Source: an uncultured Bacteroidales bacterium (GTDB lineage Bacteria > Bacteroidota > Bacteroidia > Bacteroidales > Bacteroidaceae). Taken from it: a stretch of DNA of 60,076 nt. The position numbers and the translations under genes were made by a program. Of this stretch, positions 41,001 to 49,166 are shown one piece after another; position 1 is the stretch's first letter; every line of letters starts with the position of its first letter. The notes below the pieces were generated by a model. It was not told where the DNA came from. It saw only the letters and a list, made by a program, of their open reading frames with translations, and made no database searches. The stretch covers positions 1 through 60,076 of the forward strand of contig CADCIP010000022.1 of the NCBI GenBank assembly GCA_902801485.1, in the 5' to 3' direction.

Positions 41001-42470
41001 TTAGGTGTTGATTATCACGCGGCAGGAGACAGCGTTATCATGCGTCCAGGCAACATCTGGCTGAAGGACATCACTATCCACGACTCGTATAGCAATAATG
41101 CAGATGCTGAGCATACTGCAATTTTAGACGGTCATTTGCTTTATGACCGTTTTACCAATATGAGATATGAATTCAATGCAACAGCAAACAACATCTTAGG
41201 CTACGACTCACACGATTTCGGCGATGCCAATTTTTATGGCACATTATTTGCCGACGGAAAACTGAAACTCACAGGTCAGCCCGGTATTTTAAATGTCGAT
41301 GTAAATGTCACACCTCGTGAAAAAACTACGCTGGTATATAAGGTTGCGTCTCCAGAGACGCTTACAGAAGCAAGTTTTATAACGTATGTATCACATAAGG
41401 ATTCCACATCCATCCAATTACAGGAAGCCAGCCAAACAGAGAAACCTAAGACAGACCTGCACATTAATTTCGACCTCAATATCAACCCTAAGGCCACATT
41501 AAAACTGATAATGGACCCACGTTCCGGCGACTACATCAACATAGCAGGAAGCGGTCACATATTGGCAAACTTTTACAACAAGGGAAAATTCCAGATGTAC
41601 GGCACTTACAGAGTAGATAACGGTATTTATAAGATGTCCTTGCAGGATGTCATCCGAAAGGATTTTACATTCCAACGTGATGGAAGTATCATTTTCGGAG
41701 GTAACCCCATGCAGGCTACCTTGAACCTGAAAGCCAACTATACTGTGCCCAATGTTTCGCTGGACGATCTTTCTGCAACAGGCCTTGGATTGGCCAAAAC
41801 ACGCGTTGACTGTATCATGAACATCGGCGGCATTGCAGGACAGCCGGAAGTAACCTTCGACTTCGACCTGCCCAATGCCAACGAAGATGAAAAGAAGATG
41901 GTTCGTTCTATGGTCAATACAGAAGAAGAACGTAATATGCAGGTTATCTATCTTTTGGGAATAGGACGCTTCTACAGCTATGGTGTCCAATATCAAGAGA
42001 AAGGCAGTGGCGGGCAAAGCAGTATGGCCATTAATTCCTTCCTGAGCAGCACCTTAACCAGCCAGTTCAACCAGATTCTTTCCAACGCTGTCGGTTCCAA
42101 CAACTGGACCTTTGGCACCAACTTGCGCACAGGTGAAAACGGTTGGGACCAGTTGGACGTCGAGGGAATGCTCAGCGGAAAGATGCTGAATAACAGACTC
42201 CTGATTAACGGAAACTTCGGATATCGAGAGAGTTACTATAACACCAACAACTTTATTGGTGATTTTGACCTCCGATATATACTCACTCGCAATGGAGACT
42301 TCTCGTTAAAAGCCTACAATCAGACAAACGACAGGTATTTTGTCCAGTCTTCTCTTACAACACAAGGCTTGGGTATTCAATTCAAAAGAGATTTCAACAA
42401 CTGGAAAGAGGCCTTCCAACGCCAAAATAAGAAAAAGAAGAACAAAAACAAAAAAAAGAAACAAGAATAA
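38043..42470 (+). CDS. TamB-like translocation/assembly protein (first copy), start uncertain
   Basis: The GTG at 38043 gives 1475 residues: an N-terminal membrane helix, a very long beta-helical body and a C-terminal DUF490-type domain (MAINSFLSSTLTSQFNQIL, LRTGENGWDQLDVEGMLSG) ending in a Lys/Asn-rich tail. TamB spans the periplasm and works with an Omp85 protein or moves lipids to the outer membrane. The frame is open back to 37992 and reads KGRIKALKFIIRCFVGL before the helix, so the real N-terminus is longer, yet there is no ATG in frame. An 11-codon ATG frame at 37978 would join it if one base were added to an A5 run. A -7 element TACTTTTG lies at 37955-37962. Confidence 0.9.
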   Translation: MGLVFIIYLIGLSLSKVPAVQSWTADVLSKSLSDYLETKVIIKDVSPGLFNRVIIDNIKIYDRNDSLMLNASRIAAKISLLPLLDKKVQIDNAQIIGADIKLYKANAEVPLNCQFLIDKFSKKDKDKKNKANIQIGTLLTRRSSVSFNVWDKPETPQQINLSHLSVSDIDVNAKVLINLPDTLGIALKRLSFIEGSGLVVNQLSFLLEANNKEAKLADFILQTDNSNLEIGELIAEYPNIPTEAGIKQWLKETSIKGKVKALVAPSDFSCFTSKLQHFKDPIHLASNYALQGNNMQLSDLKLTDTRQNIQFEANASIQDITSTPSISVNDLQLKISKTIQQFISKNIRGEEVELNPYLSNIGDIIAEGDISYHNNVADAHLTTTTLLGAVLLEGKLTEKDKIQAKISSPKFNLGQLFSKGEPNNLGNIAFSAEANGHLKGQDNKPEFSFGSLINSLTFRNHEYKGIVLNGTTKGSTYSADIEMADLNGAVRLTALADLQQSRKEIQCTGTISNLSPNLLNLTKSLEGISYSANLDADLDIVDADHITGNIDITDATIFSEQNGSTRIDSISIRSQYNEDNQKIISILSPFVNAKATGHFKWKDLGPTFLNITHQALPSIFQKPQHKTIPENDITFALSIKDTLLLGSLTGKEIKIPETAVIQGEMNNTTQRIMLNANIPQFYYAGNDLRHTEFHLESYKNIIQTSLKTDRVMKGRSTELNLNAYANQDKLITRLDWDNHKSPAMNGSINLIGYFHRDLSNRQAIEGVINKSNIIINDTTWTLLPAHVNFHDNVIDVENIKLECENRHVSVNGRMSKESTDTITADLNQIDLAYIFDMVNFHSVDFEGKATGLVYATSVLKKPNIDGYMHVYDFLLNGAPMGDCDAYCNWGSKGKTITIDAHLRDFSNNQQTSVSGTIVPGKEEGSGLDLYIRANRTNIAFLDKWTKDIFSNLKGSVTGWTRLHGPFKVFAMEGDLLLNEASMHVNSLGVDYHAAGDSVIMRPGNIWLKDITIHDSYSNNADAEHTAILDGHLLYDRFTNMRYEFNATANNILGYDSHDFGDANFYGTLFADGKLKLTGQPGILNVDVNVTPREKTTLVYKVASPETLTEASFITYVSHKDSTSIQLQEASQTEKPKTDLHINFDLNINPKATLKLIMDPRSGDYINIAGSGHILANFYNKGKFQMYGTYRVDNGIYKMSLQDVIRKDFTFQRDGSIIFGGNPMQATLNLKANYTVPNVSLDDLSATGLGLAKTRVDCIMNIGGIAGQPEVTFDFDLPNANEDEKKMVRSMVNTEEERNMQVIYLLGIGRFYSYGVQYQEKGSGGQSSMAINSFLSSTLTSQFNQILSNAVGSNNWTFGTNLRTGENGWDQLDVEGMLSGKMLNNRLLINGNFGYRESYYNTNNFIGDFDLRYILTRNGDFSLKAYNQTNDRYFVQSSLTTQGLGIQFKRDFNNWKEAFQRQNKKKKNKNKKKKQE

Positions 42471-42472
42471 AT

Positions 42473-42527
42473 AAACTCTCAACTTTAAACTGACTTTAAT
42501 CTATAAACTATTAACTATAAACTTTTT
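42473..42527. repeat. Degenerate repeat tract before udk
   Basis: CTCTCAACTTTAAACTGAC and TATAAACTATTAACTATAAAC resemble, in reverse complement, the GTTGAGAGTTTAAAG and GTTTATAG units of the heptamer arrays. It separates the tamB stop from the udk start. Confidence 0.55.
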
Positions 42528-42532
42528 CATAA

Positions 42533-43162
42533 ATGTACATAATTGGAATTGCCGGTGGAACCGGCTCAGGAAAAACTACGGTAGTGAAGAAAATCATTGA
42601 AGCATTACCCACAGATAAGGTTGCAGTTATTCCATTGGATTCGTACTACAACGACACCTCCCACCTGAGCATGGAGGAACGAAAAAAAATTAACTTCGAC
42701 CACCCCAATGCATTCGATTGGGAACTGCTAACCCAGCAGATTCAGGAGTTACGCCAACATAAAAGCATAGAGCAGCCCACATACAGCTATCTTATCAGTA
42801 ACAGACTGCCGGAAACCATCCATATAGAGCCTTGCGAAGTGATTATTATCGAAGGTATCCTGGCACTATGGAAGAAGGAGTTGCGCGAACTTATGGATCT
42901 GAAAATCTTTGTCGATGCAGACCCAGACGAGCGCCTTATCCGCGTTATTAAACGCGACATCATAGAACGTGGCCGTACAGCACAAATGGTAATAGACCGT
43001 TACCGCGAAGTGCTAAAGCCTATGCACGAAGAGTTCATAGAGCCAACCAAACGGCACGCCGACCTCATTATTCCTTTGGGCGCAACCAATAAGAATGCCA
43101 TTCACATCATGCGTTCGTACATAATCCACCATGTTTCGAGCAATCAAGCACTCAAAAAATAG
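42533..43162 (+). CDS. udk: Uridine kinase
   Basis: The 209-residue protein has the P-loop GIAGGTGSGKTTV (about 5-17), DSYYNDTSHLSMEERKK with the uridine-binding Asp/Tyr, and NFDHPNAFDWELL and IIEGILAL. It phosphorylates uridine and cytidine in the salvage pathway. It is full length. It lies 62 bases after tamB, across a degenerate repeat. Confidence 0.95.
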   Translation: MYIIGIAGGTGSGKTTVVKKIIEALPTDKVAVIPLDSYYNDTSHLSMEERKKINFDHPNAFDWELLTQQIQELRQHKSIEQPTYSYLISNRLPETIHIEPCEVIIIEGILALWKKELRELMDLKIFVDADPDERLIRVIKRDIIERGRTAQMVIDRYREVLKPMHEEFIEPTKRHADLIIPLGATNKNAIHIMRSYIIHHVSSNQALKK

Positions 43163-43212
43163 GGTATTTTATTAAAGATGTTAAAAATCGGTCAAAAATA
43201 GAGAATAACATT

Positions 43213-43242
43213 TTGTTATTCAAAAGAGAATTTGTAATATTG
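43213..43242 (+). promoter_or_regulatory. Promoter of the secreted protein gene at 43293
   Basis: TTG at 43213-43215, 19 bases, TAATATTG at 43235-43242, one base from the TAnnTTTG consensus. Confidence 0.55.
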
Positions 43243-43292
43243 CAGTCGTAAACAACAAAAAAAAAAGAAATAAACCATAAAATTAAAGAAAT

Positions 43293-44102
43293 ATGAAGCA
43301 TTTTACTCTTGCATTGGTGGCCGTTGCCGCCTTCTGTTCTCAATCATTTGCACAGAACAAGGTTAAGAATTTATATGCATCAGGTTCAACCCTGAATGTA
43401 AGTCTTCTTAATAACAACGAACAGCCCGTACAGATTAACCGTACCCTGTTTGCCGGTTATAACAGTATTTGCCTTCCTATGAGCCTTTCTGCTGAGCAGT
43501 TGCAAGCAGCAGCTAAGGATGTTCAGGTAGAGCGCCTTATCTCTATCGGTCAGGAAGGAAGTACTCTTAACATGTACTTCTTAGATTGCACCAATGAAGG
43601 TATCGAGGCTGGTGTTCCATACCTCATCTACTCTCCCACCATGCAAACCTTGCGTGCCAACAGCACAAATGCAGAGTCTGTCAGCACAGATCTTAAGTGT
43701 ATTACAAAAACAGACGCTGAAGGCAACCAGATTACCTTTGGCAGCAGTTGGGAAAGTGTTCAGGTAGAAGGCCGTTATGGCATTCCTGCAATGCAGGAAA
43801 CCGATGAACTGCAAAGCATCCTCATCTGCACAAATGGTGACAAGACATTCCTCCCCACCCGTTGCGGTTTTACATGGGACGCAAAGAGTGTAACAGCCCA
43901 GACTCTAGAGATTAAGCACATTACAGATGTTGCAGGCGAGGAAACCTGTATCAAGGATTTGCAGTCACAGAACGCCGAAGTTGACATTTACAATGCTCAG
44001 GGTGCTATGGTACAGTCCAAGGCTAACATCAACAAGGCAATGAAGACTCTTCCCAGTGGCATCTATGTTATCAAGGGCCTGAAGGTTGCAGTAAACAACT
44101 AA
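43293..44102 (+). CDS. Secreted protein with a type IX-like C-terminal sorting domain
   Basis: The 269-residue protein has a clear signal peptide (MKHFTLALVAVAAFCSQSFA, cut before QNK). The middle reads as beta strands without an enzyme motif that I can name (RTLFAGYNSICLPMSLS is distinctive). The last 45 residues, from about EVDIYNAQGAMVQSK to LPSGIYVIKGLKVAVNN, match the pattern of Por/type IX secretion C-terminal sorting domains (xIYNxxGxxV and LPxGIYxxxG). It is probably carried to the cell surface. The next gene, maf, follows in the same reading frame after the stop. Confidence 0.75.
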   Translation: MKHFTLALVAVAAFCSQSFAQNKVKNLYASGSTLNVSLLNNNEQPVQINRTLFAGYNSICLPMSLSAEQLQAAAKDVQVERLISIGQEGSTLNMYFLDCTNEGIEAGVPYLIYSPTMQTLRANSTNAESVSTDLKCITKTDAEGNQITFGSSWESVQVEGRYGIPAMQETDELQSILICTNGDKTFLPTRCGFTWDAKSVTAQTLEIKHITDVAGEETCIKDLQSQNAEVDIYNAQGAMVQSKANINKAMKTLPSGIYVIKGLKVAVNN

Positions 44103-44135
44103 ATCAGAACTTTTACGAAAGATTATAATATCATA

Positions 44136-44690
44136 TTGGCAAGCAACTCGCCCAGAAGGCGCGAGTTGCTTGCTGGTTTAGGGCTGTCGTACGAGGTACG
44201 CGTTATTGATGGCATAGACGAATCATACCCCAGCAATCTTCCTGTTACAGAGATTCCTTTGTTCATCAGCCAAAAGAAAGCAAATGCCTATTCACTTGCA
44301 GATTCCGAACTCCTTATCACGGCAGATACCATAGTCTGCTTAGGCAATCATGTGCTGGGCAAACCCAAAGACAAAGCAGAAGCCTGCCAAATGCTGGCAA
44401 TGCTTTCCGGACACACTCACCATGTTATAACAGGTGTTACCATTAAAACCACAGAATGGGTACACTCGTTCTCCTGTACAAGTGACGTCACCTTTGCGCA
44501 ACTAACAGAAGAAGAGATTAATCATTACGTAAATAACTACCACCCATTTGACAAAGCAGGTGCTTACGGCATTCAGGAGTGGATAGGCTATATAGGTGTA
44601 ACCCGTCTCGAAGGTTCTTATTTCAATGTGATGGGTCTGCCTGTTCAACGTTTGTACTCTGAACTGAAAAAATTAAACGTAAAGATATGA
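44136..44690 (+). CDS. maf: Maf-family nucleotide pyrophosphatase, unusual start
   Basis: The protein shows the Maf signature LASNSPRRRELLAG, ITADTIVCLG with the catalytic Asp, GKPKDKAEACQMLAMLSG and the tail FDKAGAYGIQEWIGYIG. It hydrolyses nucleoside triphosphates, including modified ones. The only standard start is the TTG at 44136, which would cut off the first beta-strand. The frame is open upstream and reads TKDYNIILASN, with ACG at 44115 exactly where an ATG would be expected. The frame upstream runs straight into the stop of the gene at 43293. The stop overlaps the next gene. Confidence 0.9.
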   Translation: MASNSPRRRELLAGLGLSYEVRVIDGIDESYPSNLPVTEIPLFISQKKANAYSLADSELLITADTIVCLGNHVLGKPKDKAEACQMLAMLSGHTHHVITGVTIKTTEWVHSFSCTSDVTFAQLTEEEINHYVNNYHPFDKAGAYGIQEWIGYIGVTRLEGSYFNVMGLPVQRLYSELKKLNVKI

Positions 44691-45235
44691 AACATTATTA
44701 TTCTTTATTCATTGCTGCAACATGCATACTGGTATCTTTAACATCATGCGAGAAGAAAGACTATTCTTCCTACCCCCCCACATGGAAAGGTTTCCAATTC
44801 ACATGTAACGGTCAAGAGGTAAATGCCAGAACAGGCATCTTTGCAAAAGACAAGATTACGATTACGGCTCAGCAAGACCAGAAAGGCCATCTAATAAATG
44901 CAACCACGTATAACTGGGAGGTTTCTGCCCCAATCCTTTTAGAAGATGGCTACACATATAAGGATTCCGTGTTTTATGCGAAGTCCAATCATACCAATTA
45001 TGATGGAATAGACAGCAACGACCCGTCTATAACATTTACCATTCCTGCAAATGCTTTAGGAACAGCCACTGTTAAATTCAGTGCTACGTATGCATTTAGC
45101 GGTAGCGGTATTCAAGTGGAAGACGGAAGTAACTACGATAGTTCAACCAGTGCATCAGGCTATATACATTCCAGTTCCGGTGCTAACTATGGTCAGGCCA
45201 ATGGTTCCGCCCGTTTTATCATTAATGAAAAATGA
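44687..45235 (+). CDS. Lipoprotein of unknown function
   Basis: The 182-residue protein has a lipoprotein signal MKHYYSLFIAATCILVSLTSC with the acylated Cys at 21. The mature part looks like an Ig-like or PKD-like beta-sandwich (TYNWEVSAPILLEDG and TFTIPANALGTATVKFSAT), followed by a Ser/Gly-rich end. No catalytic motif is seen. It overlaps maf at its start (ATGA) and the GH-like gene at its end (4 bases), so it belongs to the maf-lipoprotein-GH operon. It may bind the substrate of the GH-like protein. Confidence 0.7.
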   Translation: MKHYYSLFIAATCILVSLTSCEKKDYSSYPPTWKGFQFTCNGQEVNARTGIFAKDKITITAQQDQKGHLINATTYNWEVSAPILLEDGYTYKDSVFYAKSNHTNYDGIDSNDPSITFTIPANALGTATVKFSATYAFSGSGIQVEDGSNYDSSTSASGYIHSSSGANYGQANGSARFIINEK

Positions 45236-47928
45236 GAAAACACTGCACGCTCCTATTTCTTCTTTCCTTGTGTCTGTCGTCTTATGCACAAGGCATAGAC
45301 CTGAAAGCAGACACATGGGTAGCATCTGATGCATTAGGGCGTATTATGCCCACAGCCACAAATAATCCATTACGTACCGACAAAACCCGGACAGTTGGCA
45401 TTTTCTATATCACATGGCACGACGAAGGGAAGTTCGGGCTCCGCTCACCTTATGGCGGCGATGTTACACGCACCCTTAAGGAGGCTCCTGAAGCCCGATT
45501 AGATGCTTACCATCCAGCCTGGAAAGAATGGAGCCTTCACTGGGGAGAGCCAGAGGCAGGATATTTCCTCAGTCAGGACCGTTGGCTCATACGTCGCGAC
45601 CTCTCCATGTTGGCAGATGCCGGCGTTGATGTTCTTATCCTGGATGTCACCAATGCTGTCCTGTATTGGGACGAATGGAATGTCCTGTTTGATGAAATGC
45701 AGAAGATGCGCTCTTTGGGCAACCCTGTTCCCCAGTTCTGCTTTTGGGCTTTCAACGGAAATGTTGTCAGCGTAGTAACCCAACTATTTGAGCGTATATA
45801 TAAGAAAGGTATAGCGCAGGACTTCTGGTTCCAGTGGCAGGGCAAGCCATTGCTGCTTTACAATGCAGAGCCCGACCATGATGCTAACGGCGGAGGTTAC
45901 GACAGCGGCTCTTACCCACAGGAGATATACGACTTCTTCACCCTACGTAACATGTGGTGGGGGTATTACGAATGGGGCGGTCATCGCTATGTGGGTACAG
46001 AAGACAGTTGGAGCTTTGGTTATGAGATGAACGATAAACGTGTTGCAGACATGAAACCTATAGACCTTGCCTCCCGTCATCAGGGACGCCTCGAGGAAAT
46101 GGCCGTAACACCAGCTCAGCATCCCATCAGTATTACAGGAAAAAGTTGGCGGCGCGAAACGCAGGAGCCAACACTCAACCAGTACGATCTACCCGATTCC
46201 GCATACGTACCATGGTTGGGTAAAACAGTCAATCACCCGGAAGGCTATGGAATATATTTCCAAGACCGTTGGGACGAAGCACTCAGCGTAGATCCAGACT
46301 TTATCTACATCAACGACTGGAACGAATGGACTGCAGGCAAATACCGTTCGGGCCTTGCTCCCGGCAGCGAAACAGTACCAGGTCCTACAACCTTCTTGGG
46401 CAGAGAGAATCCCTTCTATTTTGTTGACCAGTACAATGCCGAGTTTAACCGCAGCATCCAACCCATGAAAGGCGGCTATACAGACAACTATTATATGCAG
46501 ATGGTACAGAACATTCGACGTTATAAAGGAGTCAGGCCACAGCCAACAACCTTTGGTTACAATACCACTGCAACCTATTATGATACCCGAGGAGATATTA
46601 TCCACCGAGACCACAACGGCTACGGCGGTCTGCATTATACAGACACTACCGGACGGAATGATATCATAGAAACACACGTCAGAGTAACCAAGAAAGATAT
46701 TATCTTCGAGGCTATTACAGCCGAAACACTCAGCCCCTCCACAGGCAAGAACTGGATGTTGCTGTACCTAGATGCAGATACCCTTACCCCTGGTTGGGAA
46801 GGCTTTGACTATATGGTAAGTGAAGGACAGCTTCAACGCTATGACGCAGCCACTCAACACTGGCATGCCATAGTCCCCGTCTCCCAAAGTGCAGAGGGGA
46901 ACCGACTTGCCATTACAATTCCCAGAAAGAATCTACGTCTGAAAGGTAATACCATCACATTAGATTTCAAGTGGGCAGATAATCCGACAGCCCCCTTAGA
47001 CATTATCTCTATTTCCACCACAGGAGACACTGCTCCCAATCGTCGTTTCCGTTACCACTTCAAATGGTCAGCGCAAAGACCTAAGTCCTTCGACCTTACT
47101 CATGCTATGGTAGATAAAATAGCCGATTTACAAGGTGTTCCCAAGCAGGGATATCAGGGAATGGCTATTTGGGACAAGTACCTTGTCAGCCTACAGAACA
47201 CAGGTCTTGCCACCATCTACCGACTTCACAAAGACAGTCTTCAGTTTATCCGTCAGTTCCCATTAGCCAGCAACACCAAAGAAAACCATGCTAATGTGGC
47301 ATTCTTCGGTACAGAGCGTTTTAATAAGGAAGACGAGTTCCCGTTGCTATATGTTTCTCAATGTTCTAAGCAACGCTACAAGGGCATGAAGGATGTCTGC
47401 TTTGTAGAGCGCATATCCCTAACAGGACAGCCACAACTGGTGCAGACCATAGTCCTAGACGACAAAGAGGGTCTCTTTGGTTACGCTCTTCAATGGATGA
47501 TTGACAGAAAACACAATCTGCTGATTGGTTACGGTAATACCATTGAGAATATGGGAAAAGGTAACCGTTGGCGCACTATGATTTTCAAAATGCCCAAACT
47601 CAGCCAAGGGCCCGTTGTGCATCTCAACCCAAAAGATGCAATAGACAACTACTGTATTCAAGACCTGGACCCACGTTTCCCCTCAAACCATATCGGACAA
47701 GGAGCTTGCATAATCAACGACCAGATGTTTATCCCTGTTGGTTTGGGAACGGAACAGCATCCCAGCATCATTTATGTCTGGAATATGAGGAAAAAACGTC
47801 TTGATAACATTCTAGACTTCCAACAGCAAGTTCCCCATGAGTTTGAGGACTGCGAGCCATACGAAAACACCCTCATTATGCAAACAAATGGCGGAGGTCT
47901 CATCCGTTTCACTCCGTATGACCATTAA
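45232..47928 (+). CDS. GH71/GH99-like TIM-barrel protein with a C-terminal propeller-like domain
   Basis: The 898-residue protein has a signal peptide (MRKHCTLLFLLSLCLSSYA). Residues 40-400 resemble the GH71/99-like barrel: VGIFYITWHDEGKFG, DAGVDVLILDVTNAV, GKPLLLYNAEPD, WSFGYEMND and FIYINDWNEWTAG. A beta-sandwich (about 420-610) follows. The last 290 residues form repeated strands (GYQGMAIWDKYLVSLQNTG and QGACIINDQMFIPVGLG) like a beta-propeller. I cannot name the substrate, and the acid/base residues are not certain. It is exported and probably acts on glycans, with the lipoprotein encoded just upstream. Confidence 0.7.
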   Translation: MRKHCTLLFLLSLCLSSYAQGIDLKADTWVASDALGRIMPTATNNPLRTDKTRTVGIFYITWHDEGKFGLRSPYGGDVTRTLKEAPEARLDAYHPAWKEWSLHWGEPEAGYFLSQDRWLIRRDLSMLADAGVDVLILDVTNAVLYWDEWNVLFDEMQKMRSLGNPVPQFCFWAFNGNVVSVVTQLFERIYKKGIAQDFWFQWQGKPLLLYNAEPDHDANGGGYDSGSYPQEIYDFFTLRNMWWGYYEWGGHRYVGTEDSWSFGYEMNDKRVADMKPIDLASRHQGRLEEMAVTPAQHPISITGKSWRRETQEPTLNQYDLPDSAYVPWLGKTVNHPEGYGIYFQDRWDEALSVDPDFIYINDWNEWTAGKYRSGLAPGSETVPGPTTFLGRENPFYFVDQYNAEFNRSIQPMKGGYTDNYYMQMVQNIRRYKGVRPQPTTFGYNTTATYYDTRGDIIHRDHNGYGGLHYTDTTGRNDIIETHVRVTKKDIIFEAITAETLSPSTGKNWMLLYLDADTLTPGWEGFDYMVSEGQLQRYDAATQHWHAIVPVSQSAEGNRLAITIPRKNLRLKGNTITLDFKWADNPTAPLDIISISTTGDTAPNRRFRYHFKWSAQRPKSFDLTHAMVDKIADLQGVPKQGYQGMAIWDKYLVSLQNTGLATIYRLHKDSLQFIRQFPLASNTKENHANVAFFGTERFNKEDEFPLLYVSQCSKQRYKGMKDVCFVERISLTGQPQLVQTIVLDDKEGLFGYALQWMIDRKHNLLIGYGNTIENMGKGNRWRTMIFKMPKLSQGPVVHLNPKDAIDNYCIQDLDPRFPSNHIGQGACIINDQMFIPVGLGTEQHPSIIYVWNMRKKRLDNILDFQQQVPHEFEDCEPYENTLIMQTNGGGLIRFTPYDH

Positions 47929-48066
47929 TCTATTTATATTCAGCTATCTCCGTTTGTATCAGGTACCCACAAACTACTATCGCCCCAGCAACAAGTCTAA
48001 ATAGAATCGGAATATCAGTTAATAGAAATAGTCAAACGAATCACCTTCTCAATACAATAATCGAAG

Positions 48067-48486
48067 ATGGAAAAGACAGAAATACAAGCACTGAAAGAAT
48101 TCTTCCTGCATGACGAGTTTGCAAGACAGAACGGCATAGAGATTGTGGATATAGCAGAGGGTTATGCACGAACACAAGTACATATAGAGCCCCGTCATCT
48201 GAATGCAGGTGGCAATGTACAGGGTGGTGTGCTCTTTACATTAGCAGACCTCGCTTTTGCTGCAGCTACCAACAGCCACGGTATCCTTACCGTCACATCA
48301 TCAGCAAACATCACATTTGTTCGTGGTGCCTCTTCCGGCTATATCACAGCCGAGGCTCATGAACTTGTAAACCATCGCCATTTACCTTTCTGCGAAGTAC
48401 GTGTTACAGACGAGGCTGGTAATCTTCTGGGTATCTTCACAGCAAACGGTTATCGCAAGGAAGGAGTTTCGACAATAGTAAAATAA
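48067..48486 (+). CDS. PaaI-type hotdog thioesterase
   Basis: The 139-residue protein has LNAGGNVQGGVLFTLADLAFAAAT (about residues 46-69), the catalytic helix of PaaI-like hotdog enzymes with the Asp in LADLA. TSSANITFVRGASSG follows. It should hydrolyse acyl-CoA thioesters; the substrate is unknown. It stands 138 bases after the GH-like gene, and that gap shows nothing notable. Confidence 0.88.
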   Translation: MEKTEIQALKEFFLHDEFARQNGIEIVDIAEGYARTQVHIEPRHLNAGGNVQGGVLFTLADLAFAAATNSHGILTVTSSANITFVRGASSGYITAEAHELVNHRHLPFCEVRVTDEAGNLLGIFTANGYRKEGVSTIVK

Positions 48487-48512
48487 CAGGAAATGATATT
48501 TATTTAATTACG

Positions 48513-49133
48513 ATGAAAGTATTACTATTAAACGGCAGCGCAAATAAAAACGGCAACACGTTCACAGCTCTCTCAGAGGTCGCACGGCAACTAGAAAAGA
48601 ATGGTATAGACTCGGAAATCATGCAGTTGGGCAACAAGCCCGTCAGAGGCTGCATAGCCTGTGGACAGTGTAAGGTGAAACAACTGGGATGCTGTGCCTT
48701 TGATGATGACATTTGTAACCGTTTTGTTGAGAAGCTTAATGAGGCAGATGCACTTATTGTCGGATCTCCTGTCTATTACGGACAGCCCAATGGTGCAGTG
48801 TTAGCCATTCTTCAACGAGCTTTCTTCTGTGGTGCAAATGTTCAGAACAAGCCTGCTGCAGCTGTGGCCATCTGTCGTCGTGGCGGTGCTACGGCCACAT
48901 TCCAGACAATGAACATGATATTCGAAATGTCCAATATGCCTGTGGTGACTTCCCAGTACTGGAACATCGTCTATGGACAAACTCCCGGTGAAGCGGTTCA
49001 GGATACAGAAGGTCTGCAGACTATGCGTACATTAGCCAACAATATATCCTGGCTGCTAAAGAAGATCCACGCTGACGGCAATCCAGACTACCCAAATCGC
49101 GAGCCTTGGCAGGGTATGAACTTTATCAGATAA
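48513..49133 (+). CDS. Flavodoxin-fold iron-sulfur flavoprotein / NADPH-dependent FMN reductase
   Basis: The 206-residue protein opens MKVLLLNGSANKNGNTFTAL, the FMN phosphate loop. RGCIACGQCKVKQLGCC (about 46-62) supplies a compact Cys cluster as in iron-sulfur flavoproteins. GSPVYYGQPNGAVLA and VAICRRGGATATFQTMN are family motifs of the NADPH-dependent FMN reductase-like group. It may reduce quinones or nitro-compounds. It starts 26 bases after the thioesterase and is probably cotranscribed. Confidence 0.88.
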   Translation: MKVLLLNGSANKNGNTFTALSEVARQLEKNGIDSEIMQLGNKPVRGCIACGQCKVKQLGCCAFDDDICNRFVEKLNEADALIVGSPVYYGQPNGAVLAILQRAFFCGANVQNKPAAAVAICRRGGATATFQTMNMIFEMSNMPVVTSQYWNIVYGQTPGEAVQDTEGLQTMRTLANNISWLLKKIHADGNPDYPNREPWQGMNFIR

Positions 49134-49166
49134 AGCTTATCATACAGTATAAAGAGGCTGTGTCGG

